Source of the DNA: Janthinobacterium sp.
GTDB lineage: Bacteria; Pseudomonadota; Gammaproteobacteria; Burkholderiales; Burkholderiaceae_D
Direction: 5' to 3'
NCBI GenBank assembly: GCA_003133225.1
Contig: PKWL01000015.1
Coordinates: 20,002-84,001, forward strand
Length of the DNA: 64,000 nt
Made by a program: the position numbers and the translations under genes. This document shows positions 34,748 to 43,376 of the stretch, piece by piece. The stretch's first letter is position 1. Every line of letters starts with the position of its first letter. The notes beneath the pieces were generated by a model. The model did not search any database and was not told the origin of the DNA. It was given only the letters and a program-made list of their open reading frames with translations.

Positions 34748-34918
34748 ATGAGCTTTATCAAAAACTTCATTTGCGAGGAAGACGGCGTGACGGCGATCGA
34801 ATACGGTTTGATCGCCGCATTAGTTGGCGTTGCCATCGTCACCGCAGTGACTGGACTGGGAACGGAACTCAACGCAGTGTTTAACAACGTAGTTCTCAAG
34901 CTGACGCCGGGCGCGTAG
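34748..34918 (+). CDS. flp: Flp-type major pilin
   Basis: A 56-residue prepilin. A short charged leader (MSFIKNFICEEDG) ends at the Gly before VTAIEYGLIAALVGVAIV, the TadV/CpaA cleavage context with the invariant Glu-Tyr at +5/+6; the hydrophobic helix and short tail follow (NAVFNNVVLKL). This is the structural subunit of the Tad pilus used in surface adhesion and biofilm formation. The ATG at 34748 has AGGA at good distance; an in-frame ATG six bases earlier is possible. Confidence 0.94.
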   Translation: MSFIKNFICEEDGVTAIEYGLIAALVGVAIVTAVTGLGTELNAVFNNVVLKLTPGA

Positions 34919-35214
34919 GGGCGCTGCAGCGTAAGCAGGGCCGCTGACAACAAGGTGCACAAGCCATTTCGCGCTTTGGACAACTTGTTGTCAGCGTTCG
35001 CCCCCTGTGATATGGCGAAAAAATGAGTCTGCCTGAGCTAGCCTGCACCGATATCGGTGCGGCAGGGTCGGCGCATGACGCCTAGGGCCCCCGCGATTAG
35101 GCTTGGGCTGGCGTAAATCCATTGCAATATAGTCAATTGATAGCCTAACCGCGGCGGCCCTATTTGACCAGCCGGTCGAGACCATGTCGGAAAACGAATC
35201 GAAGCGAGGATTGA

Positions 35215-35820
35215 ATGCATCATATCGGCACTGGCATCAGTACTATCAGCGTCCTTTGTGCCGTCTGGCTCGGCCTTCTACTTGCGGGCGCATCCTGGAC
35301 GGATGCCCGCAGCCGCCGCATTTCCAATAAGCTCGTGCTTGCCGGTGCGCTCACCGGTCTTGCCCTCAATACGCTTCTACCCGTGGGCGACGGGCTTTTC
35401 AGCGCGGCTCCTGGAGGGCTAGGCTTTAGCGGCGCACTTGGGGGGGGCGCCGTGGGCCTCGGCTTACTACTGCCTTTTTATTTACTGCGAATAATGGGAG
35501 CGGGCGACGTCAAGTTGATGGCCATGGTCGGCTCTTTTCTCGGACCCGCCTCCATTCTCGGCGCCGTGCTCATGGCATTGCTTGCCGGGGGCATCCTCGC
35601 CCTTGCCGTGGCCTTCTGGAAAGGAATCGTGCGCAGCACTCTGGCGAACGTTCGCTCCATGCTCATCAACACGCTACTGAGCGCCCTGTCGGGGCCGGCC
35701 AAGCCGATTGAAAGGCTGCCCGCTGCGCCTGCGGCCACGCTGCCCTACGCCTTGGCCATTGCGGCTGGCACCGTCGGACAAATTTTGTTAGCGCGCGATG
35801 GCCATGCTCTTTTTTTGTAA
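35215..35820 (+). CDS. cpaA: Prepilin peptidase TadV/CpaA (A24 family)
   Basis: A 201-residue polytopic membrane aspartic peptidase. The two catalytic Asp residues lie in ASWTDARSRRISN (about residue 30) and LRIMGAGDVKLMAM (about residue 99, GxGD motif). Five or six hydrophobic segments are visible. It cleaves the leader of Flp and TadE. As usual for TadV it lacks the N-terminal domain that in PilD-type peptidases methylates the new N-terminus. The next gene encodes a membrane methyltransferase. Confidence 0.93.
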   Translation: MHHIGTGISTISVLCAVWLGLLLAGASWTDARSRRISNKLVLAGALTGLALNTLLPVGDGLFSAAPGGLGFSGALGGGAVGLGLLLPFYLLRIMGAGDVKLMAMVGSFLGPASILGAVLMALLAGGILALAVAFWKGIVRSTLANVRSMLINTLLSALSGPAKPIERLPAAPAATLPYALAIAAGTVGQILLARDGHALFL

Positions 35821-35868
35821 GCGAATCACCGCCCACCCACAATCTGATTTTGCATCTAAAAGGCAACC

Positions 35869-36489
35869 ATGAACCCATCCTCTCGCCCTTCCCATTCGGA
35901 GCCAATTCGCGTTTTCACGGGAGTTCTGATGGCGTTCCTTTGGGGCTGGTTTGCCTATCGCCATGTGGCAGCGTTTCATCACACGGGGGCATGGGCCTAT
36001 CTGTTGGTGAGTATTTCAGAAACGGTCACCGCCGCATTTTTTTTATTTCGCAGCGCGCCGGCCAGCGTGTCATCCGATCCGCTCGATTGGCTGTTCGCCA
36101 TCGCGGGAACTTTTGCGCCACTGCTTCTTGCTCCCGCAGCATGGGGGCTCTTGCCTGCCGCCAGGCATCTCATCATCGCCGGCACGGCCTTACAGATTAT
36201 CGGTTTGGCCTCACTTAATCGCAGCTTTGCCCTAGTCGCCGCGAAGCGCGAGGTCAAAACGAGAGGCATGTATCAAATCGTGCGCCATCCCATTTACGCC
36301 AGCTACCTGCTGATTTTTACTGGATATATCCTGGCAAACACGACGTGGATGAACGTTATTCTCTACCTCATGACGTTGGGGCTGATGTTGGTTCGCTTAC
36401 GCCGGGAAGAAGTGCATCTGGTGCTCGATCCGGCGTACGCCAACTATATGCAGCAAGTACGTTATCGCGTCATCCCGTTCGTATTTTGA
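35869..36489 (+). CDS. ICMT/PEMT-like membrane methyltransferase in the tad operon
   Basis: A 206-residue membrane protein with about five hydrophobic segments. Its C-terminal half fits the isoprenylcysteine carboxyl methyltransferase/phospholipid methyltransferase fold: RGMYQIVRHPIYASYLL is the conserved G.Y...RHP.Y motif, and RREEVHLVLDPAYANYM the conserved E...L......Y.. end, which bind S-adenosylmethionine. The substrate of bacterial members is mostly unknown. It starts 48 bases after cpaA and ends 55 bases before the AAA ATPase gene, so it is part of the operon. Bacteria lack prenylated CaaX proteins of this kind, so a lipid, fatty acid or pilus-related substrate is possible. Confidence 0.85.
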   Translation: MNPSSRPSHSEPIRVFTGVLMAFLWGWFAYRHVAAFHHTGAWAYLLVSISETVTAAFFLFRSAPASVSSDPLDWLFAIAGTFAPLLLAPAAWGLLPAARHLIIAGTALQIIGLASLNRSFALVAAKREVKTRGMYQIVRHPIYASYLLIFTGYILANTTWMNVILYLMTLGLMLVRLRREEVHLVLDPAYANYMQQVRYRVIPFVF

Positions 36490-36544
36490 GACTGGCGATA
36501 GCGACCATCGCAACCCTGGCCATGCGCGTACGAGGAATTTGAAC

Positions 36545-37867
36545 ATGCTCTCATCTCAAATGGAACGCAACGTCATCAGCATCAAGCCGGACTCCGCACT
36601 ATTGCCGCGCGCGCCGCGCACAATAGAGGAAACTGGCCTGCCATTCCTGTTCTTGGTCAATTTGGTCGCCAAGATCCTATTTCTGCGCGGTCAAGTGCGG
36701 CTAGCCGACCTTGCAGAGCACCTTAAACTGTCCGTCAGCCTGCTCGATCCGCTAACGCTGTTCATGCGCAGTGAGAAGCTGTGCGAAGTCACGCGCCGTG
36801 GCGGCAGCGGTACCGATGCCGATCTCACCTACCACCTTACCGATCTGGGCCGCATCCGGGCATCAGAATTTCTGAACGGCAATGCCTATTCGGGTCCCGC
36901 TCCGGTGACCCTGGCCGCCTATTGCGCGCAAGTAGAAGCACAAAGCGTGATGCAGATGGGCATCATGCGCGCGGACGTGGCCAACATATTTGAAAACGTC
37001 GTGGCCAACCCGATCGTTCTTGAACAATTGGGGGCCGCCATGAACTCACGCAGCGCCATGTTTGTGCACGGCCCGGCCGGCAGCGGCAAGAGCTTCCTGA
37101 CCAAGCGCCTGGCGGGCTTGTTAAAGGGCAATATATCGGTGCCTCATGCCATCATGGTCGATGGCGAGGTCATACAGATTTACGACCCCGTTGTGCATCA
37201 CCCCGTTGAGGGCGCCGCAATACAAGTCGGTGCATTCGATAAGCGCATGGTTCTAGATACCCGCTGGATGCGGTGCAAGCGGCCAACCGTTCTAACGGGC
37301 GGCGAACTCACGCTCGGCATGCTCGACCTGCAAGCCGATCCGGCCACCCGCTCTTACCAGGCGCCGCCCCATCTCAAGGCCAACAACGGTCTTTTCATCA
37401 TCGATGACCTGGGCCGTCAACGCTGCTCTGTGCCTGAATTGATGAACCGTTGGATTGTTCCAATGGATGCTCGCGTGGATTATCTCTCGCTGCATACCGG
37501 CTACAAGTTTTTGGTGCCGTTTGATGTCATCGTCGTGTTTTCTTCCAATTTCCCGCCTGAACAGCTCGCCGACGATGCCTTTTTGCGCCGCCTTGGCAAC
37601 AAGGTCCATGTCGGACCGCTGACGGAATCACAATATGAACGATTATTTCGTCAAGTGTGCGAACAATATGGAATAGCCCGCTGTGACCACGCCTTCCATT
37701 ACCTGCTGCATGAACATCATTATAAGGAAGGACGCCCACTTCTCGCTTGTTACCCGCGTGACATCCTGGCGCAGGTGCGCAATCTCGCCCGCTACGAAGG
37801 AAGGATTGCGAGCCTAAATGAAAGAGTGCTCGACTGGGCATGGAATAATTTTTTTATCGGTGCCTAA
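36545..37867 (+). CDS. AAA ATPase with N-terminal winged helix, tad-associated
   Basis: A 440-residue soluble protein. The N-terminal part (about 25-105) looks like a winged helix (VRLADLAEHLKLSVSLLDPL, then LTDLGRIRASEFL). The C-terminal two-thirds is an AAA-type ATPase: Walker A MFVHGPAGSGKSFL, Walker B GLFIIDDLGRQ, a sensor-1-like IVVFSSNFPP and a late Arg-rich helical lid. It is not TadA/CpaF or TadZ/CpaE, both of which are present separately. It is embedded between the methyltransferase and cpaB genes, so a regulatory or assembly role in Tad pilus formation is inferred. ATG at 36545 after GAGGAA. Confidence 0.83.
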   Translation: MLSSQMERNVISIKPDSALLPRAPRTIEETGLPFLFLVNLVAKILFLRGQVRLADLAEHLKLSVSLLDPLTLFMRSEKLCEVTRRGGSGTDADLTYHLTDLGRIRASEFLNGNAYSGPAPVTLAAYCAQVEAQSVMQMGIMRADVANIFENVVANPIVLEQLGAAMNSRSAMFVHGPAGSGKSFLTKRLAGLLKGNISVPHAIMVDGEVIQIYDPVVHHPVEGAAIQVGAFDKRMVLDTRWMRCKRPTVLTGGELTLGMLDLQADPATRSYQAPPHLKANNGLFIIDDLGRQRCSVPELMNRWIVPMDARVDYLSLHTGYKFLVPFDVIVVFSSNFPPEQLADDAFLRRLGNKVHVGPLTESQYERLFRQVCEQYGIARCDHAFHYLLHEHHYKEGRPLLACYPRDILAQVRNLARYEGRIASLNERVLDWAWNNFFIGA

Positions 37868-37938
37868 TCCATCGCCAGCCAGGCCCGAATGGCCCGCAGC
37901 TCAACACCCATTGGCCCAATTGAAGGGGGACATGAAAA

Positions 37939-38775
37939 ATGCGAAATAGACGTTCTTTAATGATGATTGCCTTGGCCCTCATTTTGGCATCCGGCGCCGT
38001 CTTCGTGGCTGCGCGCTGGATCAATGCGCAAACCTCGGGGGCCACCAACAAGGTGGCCGTTGCCCTCGTCGATATCGGTCTCGGTTCCAGGCTGAGTATG
38101 GACATGGTGCGCATGGTCGATTGGCCATCGAGCGCCATGCCGCCGGGCGCGATTGTGGACGCCAAGTTGGTCGAAACGCGCGTCGCGCGCACCAGCATCC
38201 AGCGCGGTGAGCCGGTGATGGAAAGCAAGCTGGCGCCGCCTGGCACCCAGGGCGGACTATCGGCCGTAGTTGCCGATGGCAAGCGCGCCATGACCGTGCG
38301 CGTCAACGACGTGGTGGGCGTGGCAGGATTCGCCCTACCCGGCAATTTTGTGGACATCTTGGTCAATACCCAGGAAGAAGGGGCAAAAAGCAATCCGAAC
38401 AAGGATCAAACCATTTCGAAAATCGTATTGGAGCGCATTCTGGTGCTGGCGATTGCCCAGGAATCGAGCCGCGACGAGACCAAGCCCAAAGTGGTCAATG
38501 CCGTGACGCTCGAATTGACGCCCAGCCAAGCGGAAAAACTGGATCTAGCCCGTAGCGTCGGCACCCTCTCCCTCGTGCTCAGAAACCAGATCGACCCAAA
38601 ACCTGTCAATACAGGCGGGGCCACCAAATTCACCCTGTTCGATGTCAAGGCGGCGCTTCCCGCGGCGAAGCCGCCGCCTATTCCAAAGCGCATCCCCGTA
38701 CGTCGCCCGCCGCCCTCCCCCGGAGAGCGAGTGGAGGTCATCAAAGGTCTAGACCGCACTACCCAACAATTTTAA
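37939..38775 (+). CDS. cpaB: Tad pilus assembly protein CpaB/RcpC
   Basis: A 278-residue protein with one N-terminal membrane helix (about 8-27) and a periplasmic part. The SAF domain is seen around VALVDIGLGSRLSMDMVRMVDWP, followed by the RcpC/CpaB domain (RAMTVRVNDVVGVAGFALPG, VDILVNTQE, TLELTPSQAEKL). The C-terminus is Pro-rich. CpaB/RcpC is thought to link peptidoglycan or the secretin to the pilus machine. A GGGGGA site precedes the start; an earlier ATG is out of frame and stops at once. It is 23 bases from the secretin gene. Confidence 0.93.
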   Translation: MRNRRSLMMIALALILASGAVFVAARWINAQTSGATNKVAVALVDIGLGSRLSMDMVRMVDWPSSAMPPGAIVDAKLVETRVARTSIQRGEPVMESKLAPPGTQGGLSAVVADGKRAMTVRVNDVVGVAGFALPGNFVDILVNTQEEGAKSNPNKDQTISKIVLERILVLAIAQESSRDETKPKVVNAVTLELTPSQAEKLDLARSVGTLSLVLRNQIDPKPVNTGGATKFTLFDVKAALPAAKPPPIPKRIPVRRPPPSPGERVEVIKGLDRTTQQF

Positions 38776-38798
38776 AAAAAGACCAAAGGGAGAATTCC

Positions 38799-40355
38799 AT
38801 GAGCAGTTTCCACAAGCGGACAAGAACGGCGGTATGGCGCATGGCATGGGCGCTGGCCGGCGTGTTAGGGGCGCCCCTGGCGCACGGCCAAGCAGCATTG
38901 GGAACGGGCGCGTCTGGCGCCGACCAAGCTCCTGGGGCCACCTCGAAACCGGTGAAACAAAGCGAAGCCGGCAAACGCCCGGCCGCGCTCATACAGGGAC
39001 CGCCCGTTGTGACGGGCAATGTCGAACTGGCGCCGCAAATCAACCTCTTTGAAGGGAAGTCGACCCTGATGCGCCTGCCCTACCCGGCAACCCGCCTTGC
39101 CGTCGGTGACGCCCGCATCGCCGACGTTATCTTGCTTCATCCGAGCGAGATGTATCTGCTCGGAAAATCCGTCGGATCCACCAACCTCATCTTGTGGAAC
39201 AAATTCAACGAGGCCACCATCATCGACATCACGGTCGGTCTCGATACCACGGCATTGCACGCTCAATTAGAACTGCTTCTGGCCGGCGAAAAAAATATCA
39301 AGATCACGCCAGCCGCCGATACCCTGATTATTTCCGGAACCGTATCCGATGTCGTCAAGGCCGACCAAGTCCTGGCCCTGGCGAACGCCTATATGCAACG
39401 CAGCACACGCACTGCCCAGGCTGGCGGCCCCCCCCCAGTGGGTGCGCCCGGTCAGCCATCGTCGAATGCGTCGCGCGTCGTCAACATGCTCGCCATCGAC
39501 GCGCCGCAGCAAGTGATGCTGGAAGTAAAGGTCGCGGAAGTGTCGAAGACGCTGGTCGACCAGTTGGGCGCTAGCGTTGGGGCAAGCAAGACGAATGGCA
39601 GTTGGACCTACACGCTACTGTCGAATCTGCTCAGTGGAAGTCCCAGCCTGGCTAGCGCCCTCAACAACAAGACCGGCAGCTTTGCTACGCTCGATGCCCA
39701 AAAAAGCGACGGGCTGGTGAAAGTACTGGCCGAGCCAACGATCATGGCCATCAGCGGCCAGGAAGCGAGCTTTCTGGCGGGCGGAAAAATCTTCATACCG
39801 GTGAGTCAAAACAACAATGGCGGAGCCCAAACCATCACCCTAGAAGAAAAGGAGTTCGGCATCGCCGTCAAGTTCACGCCCACCGTCCTCGCGGGCGGGC
39901 GCATCAACCTCAAAGTGGCGCCCGAGGTGTCGGACCTGAACAAAGAGGGCATCGGCATCACGGTAACCGGTGCGACTACGACAGCAATCCTGCCTTCTTT
40001 CACCACCCGCCGCGCCACCACCACCGTCCAACTCTATGATGGGCAAAGCTTTGCCATCGGCGGTCTGATCAAAAATAACGTGACGACCAACATCAAAGCG
40101 CTTCCGCTGCTCGGTGAAATCCCCGTGCTTGGCGCCCTCTTCCGCAGCAGCAATTTCCAGACTGACCGATCGGAACTGGTATTCATCATTACGCCCCATT
40201 TGGTCAAGCCACTAGCGCCCGACTACAAGCTGCCGACCGACCCTTACATCGAACCTAGCCGAGCGGAATTTTTTCTCGGAGGAAAAATGGAAGGCTCGCC
40301 CGCACCTCAAGCAAAAAGCCAGGCCGGGCGGCCGACCGGCTTTGAACTCAACTAG
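38799..40355 (+). CDS. cpaC: Tad secretin CpaC/RcpA
   Basis: A 518-residue outer-membrane secretin. It has a signal peptide (about 1-30, LGAPLAHG/Q), a pilus N-domain (LFEGKSTLMRLPYPATRLAV, YLLGKSVGSTNLILWN), a BON-like segment, and the secretin domain from about 230 (VMLEVKVAEVSKTLVDQLG, VKVLAEPTIMAISGQEASF, GGLIKNNVTTNIKALPLLG, LGALFRSSNFQTDRSELVF). It forms the pore through which the Flp fibre leaves the cell. An AAAGGGAG site precedes the ATG, and the following lipoprotein gene begins 9 bases after the stop. Confidence 0.95.
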   Translation: MSSFHKRTRTAVWRMAWALAGVLGAPLAHGQAALGTGASGADQAPGATSKPVKQSEAGKRPAALIQGPPVVTGNVELAPQINLFEGKSTLMRLPYPATRLAVGDARIADVILLHPSEMYLLGKSVGSTNLILWNKFNEATIIDITVGLDTTALHAQLELLLAGEKNIKITPAADTLIISGTVSDVVKADQVLALANAYMQRSTRTAQAGGPPPVGAPGQPSSNASRVVNMLAIDAPQQVMLEVKVAEVSKTLVDQLGASVGASKTNGSWTYTLLSNLLSGSPSLASALNNKTGSFATLDAQKSDGLVKVLAEPTIMAISGQEASFLAGGKIFIPVSQNNNGGAQTITLEEKEFGIAVKFTPTVLAGGRINLKVAPEVSDLNKEGIGITVTGATTTAILPSFTTRRATTTVQLYDGQSFAIGGLIKNNVTTNIKALPLLGEIPVLGALFRSSNFQTDRSELVFIITPHLVKPLAPDYKLPTDPYIEPSRAEFFLGGKMEGSPAPQAKSQAGRPTGFELN

Positions 40356-40364
40356 GGAGTCATC

Positions 40365-40652
40365 ATGAACCATAAGCGCTTTCGTAGCAGAAGCGTGCCC
40401 TGCGCGGCGTTGTTGCTGATATTGGCAGGGTGCGTATCAACAACGCCGAATCTGGATCGCGATTTTGGCGCGGCCGTCAGACTGTTATACGCGCAGCAAA
40501 CCTTGAACCCGGACGCGTCGCGCAATACGGATTCCGTAGCAGGCATCGATGGCAAGGCGGCAAAAGGCGCCTATGACGAATATTTGAAATCCTACGCGAC
40601 GCCTGAGCCGCAGCAAAATGTGTTCACCATCGGCGTTGGTGGCGCTCATTAA
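40365..40652 (+). CDS. Small lipoprotein of the tad operon
   Basis: A 95-residue lipoprotein with a clear lipobox (LLLILAGC, Cys about residue 23). The mature part is short and polar (NLDRDFGAAVRLLYAQQTLNP) and has no recognised domain. Its position straight after the secretin gene matches that of CpaD/RcpB-like pilot lipoproteins, but it is much shorter than CpaD; a secretin pilot role is an inference. Confidence 0.82.
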   Translation: MNHKRFRSRSVPCAALLLILAGCVSTTPNLDRDFGAAVRLLYAQQTLNPDASRNTDSVAGIDGKAAKGAYDEYLKSYATPEPQQNVFTIGVGGAH

Positions 40653-40685
40653 ATCTGGGTTTAACTGGTCGGCACAAAGGCTGTG

Positions 40686-40805
40686 ATGATGAAAACGTCA
40701 TTACTTAAAGCAAAACGGCAATGCGGTGTGCGTCACCGTAAGGCATCGGGACGGCCGCCAACAGGGCTGCCACTCGCGCCCACTGGATCACAGGAGCTGA
40801 CGTGA
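40686..40805 (+). pseudogene. Short frame before cpaE, possible internally deleted TadE
   Basis: A 39-codon frame begins MMKTSLLKAKRQCGV, the kind of basic leader that precedes the pseudopilin cut site (usually followed by AxxEFAL), but continues with a Pro/Arg-rich tail and no membrane helix. Its stop codon overlaps the GTG start of cpaE (...ACGTGA). The cpaE ribosome binding site lies inside it. It looks like the two ends of a TadE-type gene joined by deletion, or just a leader that couples translation. Confidence 0.4.
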
Positions 40806-41968
40806 AAATCTCCGTCGTATCACACGATGAAAAGTCTCTTTGGGAGATCGCCAGATTGCTGCGCGAGCGCAACCCGTCGGATGCGGTGAACGTCGTTTTC
40901 GGCGCATTGGAAAAGTTGGCCGGGCTCGCCGACCTCGCGTCGGCCAACGTGCTGGTCCTCGACCAGCCCTCGGTCGAAGGCGGCGATCTGGAGCGGCTCG
41001 AACGCTTAAGCCAGCTTTATCCGCGCATGGCCTTCATCCTGCTTTGTCCTCAGCAGCACTCGCCCGCGTTCCTCATCCAAGCCATGCGCGCCGGCGTGCG
41101 CGAGGTGTTGGCCTCTCCCGTTAGCTCCGCCACCCTGTATCCGGCCATCCAGCGCATTGAGGAAAAGCTCGACCACCAGTACCAGGCCAACGGCAAGGTG
41201 CTGGCGTTCGTTTCCTGCAAAGGCGGCAGCGGCGCCACCTTCCTTGCCACCAACCTCGGCTACGCCCTAGCCATGCAGGGCAAAGCCCGGGTGGCGTTAA
41301 TTGACCTTAATTTGCAGTTCGGCGATGCATCGCTGTTCGTCTCCGATCAAAAGCCGCTGGCAACCGTGGCCGACGTGGCCCGACAAATTCACAGGCTGGA
41401 CTCTTCGTTTCTCGCCTCTAGCATGCTCAACGTGACACCCAACTATGGTGTGCTGGCAGCCCCGGAAGATCCGACCCACGCCAACGATGTCAAGCCAGAA
41501 CATATTGATGTGATCCTGAGGCTGGCCCGACGCCAATACGACTTCGTCTTGCTTGACGTCGGTCGCAGTCTGGACGCCGTCAGCATCCGCGCGCTAGATC
41601 AGGCCGACATGATCTTCCCCATCCTGCAAACAACCCTGCCTTATATCCGCGACGGCAAGCGTCTTCTGGGCATTTTCCGGTCCTTGGATTACCGCAACGA
41701 CAAGATTCACCTGATCGTAAACCGCCATGAAAAAGGCAACGATATCAAGCTGCACGATCTGGAGGCGGCCTATGGCGTAAAGATTTTCCGGACCATCCCC
41801 AACCACTATGGCGCGGCCGCCGCCTCGGTAAACCAGGGAGTGCCCATATTGAAGCTGGCCCGCAGCAGCCCGATTTCCAAATCCTTGCAAGAGTTTGCCA
41901 AGTCGCTGGCAGGAGCCGCTAACCCAGCCTCGCACAGTTGGCTATCGCGGGTTTTTCAACGCGCTTGA
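40802..41968 (+). CDS. cpaE: Tad pilus localisation ATPase CpaE/TadZ
   Basis: A 388-residue protein. The N-terminal part (about 1-125) is an atypical receiver domain (VLVLDQPSVEGGDLERLERL, LASPVSSATLY). The C-terminal part is a ParA/MinD-type ATPase with a deviant Walker A (SCKGGSGATFLATNLG), the switch region VALIDLNLQFGDASLF and the Walker B-like VLLDVGRSLDAVS. TadZ places the Tad machinery at the pole. It starts at GTG after AGGAG and is followed 31 bases later by cpaF. Confidence 0.94.
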   Translation: MKISVVSHDEKSLWEIARLLRERNPSDAVNVVFGALEKLAGLADLASANVLVLDQPSVEGGDLERLERLSQLYPRMAFILLCPQQHSPAFLIQAMRAGVREVLASPVSSATLYPAIQRIEEKLDHQYQANGKVLAFVSCKGGSGATFLATNLGYALAMQGKARVALIDLNLQFGDASLFVSDQKPLATVADVARQIHRLDSSFLASSMLNVTPNYGVLAAPEDPTHANDVKPEHIDVILRLARRQYDFVLLDVGRSLDAVSIRALDQADMIFPILQTTLPYIRDGKRLLGIFRSLDYRNDKIHLIVNRHEKGNDIKLHDLEAAYGVKIFRTIPNHYGAAAASVNQGVPILKLARSSPISKSLQEFAKSLAGAANPASHSWLSRVFQRA

Positions 41969-41999
41969 CGCCCCTTAAGCTGCCACAGGAGTAAATGCC

Positions 42000-43373
42000 A
42001 TGCCCCTAGAGAACATCGAGAACATCTCCATCCGCGACCGATTAGGTAGCGCCAATGACAAGGTGGCGTACGCCGGGCAGCGTCCGGGGGGCATTGATAA
42101 CCGCGCTTTCCAGGATCTAAAGCACCGTATTCATCAAGCCTTGCTTGACCGGGCCGACCTTGAAAGCATGCAGCGCCTATCCCATGAGCAGATTCGCGAC
42201 GAGCTCAGAACTCTGGTCGAACGCTTGCTCGAAGAGCAAGCCGTCGTCATCAACGACATCGAGCGCAAAAACCTGACCCGCGACATCCAAAACGAGATGC
42301 TCGGTTTCGGGCCGCTGGAACCTTTGCTGGCCGATCCGAGCATCTCTGACATTCTCGTCAACACCCACAAACACGTCTACGTGGAACGGCATGGCAAGCT
42401 TGAACTCACTGATGTCACCTTCAGCGACGATGCGCATCTCATGAAGATAATCGATAAGATCGTGTCGCGCGTCGGTCGCCGCATCGACGAGTCAAGTCCG
42501 ATGGTGGACGCGCGCCTGCCTGACGGTTCACGCGTCAACGCGATCATTCCTCCGCTCGCCATCGATGGTCCCATCATGTCGATCCGCCGTTTTGCCGCCG
42601 AGCCGTTGCGCCTGGCCGATCTGGTGACGCACAGGAGCTTGACCGTCGAGATGGCGGAAATCTTGCAGGGATTGGGCAAGGCCAAGGTCAACATCTTAAT
42701 TTCGGGCGGCACGGGCAGCGGTAAGACCACCATGCTCAATGTGATCTCCGGCTTCATCGGCGCCTCCGAGCGCATCGTGACGATCGAGGATGCGGCCGAA
42801 CTGCAATTGCAGCAGCCTCATGTCGTGCGCCTTGAAACACGCCCGCCCAATATCGAGGACAAGGGCGAAGTGACCCAGCGGGCACTGGTGCGCAACGCGC
42901 TGCGCATGCGCCCGGACCGCATCATCTTGGGCGAAGTGCGCGGCGGCGAGGCCTTAGACATGCTGCAGGCCATGAACACCGGTCATGAGGGATCGATGGC
43001 AACCATTCATGCCAACACGCCGCGCGACGCGCTCACCCGACTCGAGAACATGATCAGCATGGCGGCCGCGAGCCTGCCAACCAAAGCCATGCGCCAACAG
43101 ATCAGTTCTGCCATCAGCGTCGTCGTGCAGGTGGCGCGCTTGACAGACGGCAAACGCAAGGTCTTGTCAATCCAGGAGATCACAGGCATGGAAGGCGAAA
43201 TGATCATGATGCAGGAGATCTTTATCTTCAAACAGACGGGACTGGGAGAGCACGGCGCCATCATTGGGCATTTTTGTTCCACCGGGATACGCCCTAGATT
43301 CCTGGAAAGGCTGCGCACCTTCGGCATATGCGTATCCGATAGCTTGTTTGACCCGACCCGACAGTACCACTAG
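42000..43373 (+). CDS. cpaF: Tad secretion ATPase CpaF/TadA
   Basis: A 457-residue type II/IV secretion ATPase. Motifs: Walker [15 protein letters not shown] (about residue 240), Asp box [12 protein letters not shown], Walker [20 protein letters not shown] and the His box [17 protein letters not shown]. The N-terminal helical domain ([19 protein letters not shown]) is the CpaF form. It powers Flp pilus polymerisation on the cytoplasmic side of TadB/TadC. The stop lies 3 bases before tadB, so the genes are translationally coupled. Confidence 0.96.
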   Translation: MPLENIENISIRDRLGSANDKVAYAGQRPGGIDNRAFQDLKHRIHQALLDRADLESMQRLSHEQIRDELRTLVERLLEEQAVVINDIERKNLTRDIQNEMLGFGPLEPLLADPSISDILVNTHKHVYVERHGKLELTDVTFSDDAHLMKIIDKIVSRVGRRIDESSPMVDARLPDGSRVNAIIPPLAIDGPIMSIRRFAAEPLRLADLVTHRSLTVEMAEILQGLGKAKVNILISGGTGSGKTTMLNVISGFIGASERIVTIEDAAELQLQQPHVVRLETRPPNIEDKGEVTQRALVRNALRMRPDRIILGEVRGGEALDMLQAMNTGHEGSMATIHANTPRDALTRLENMISMAAASLPTKAMRQQISSAISVVVQVARLTDGKRKVLSIQEITGMEGEMIMMQEIFIFKQTGLGEHGAIIGHFCSTGIRPRFLERLRTFGICVSDSLFDPTRQYH

Positions 43374-43376
43374 ACT

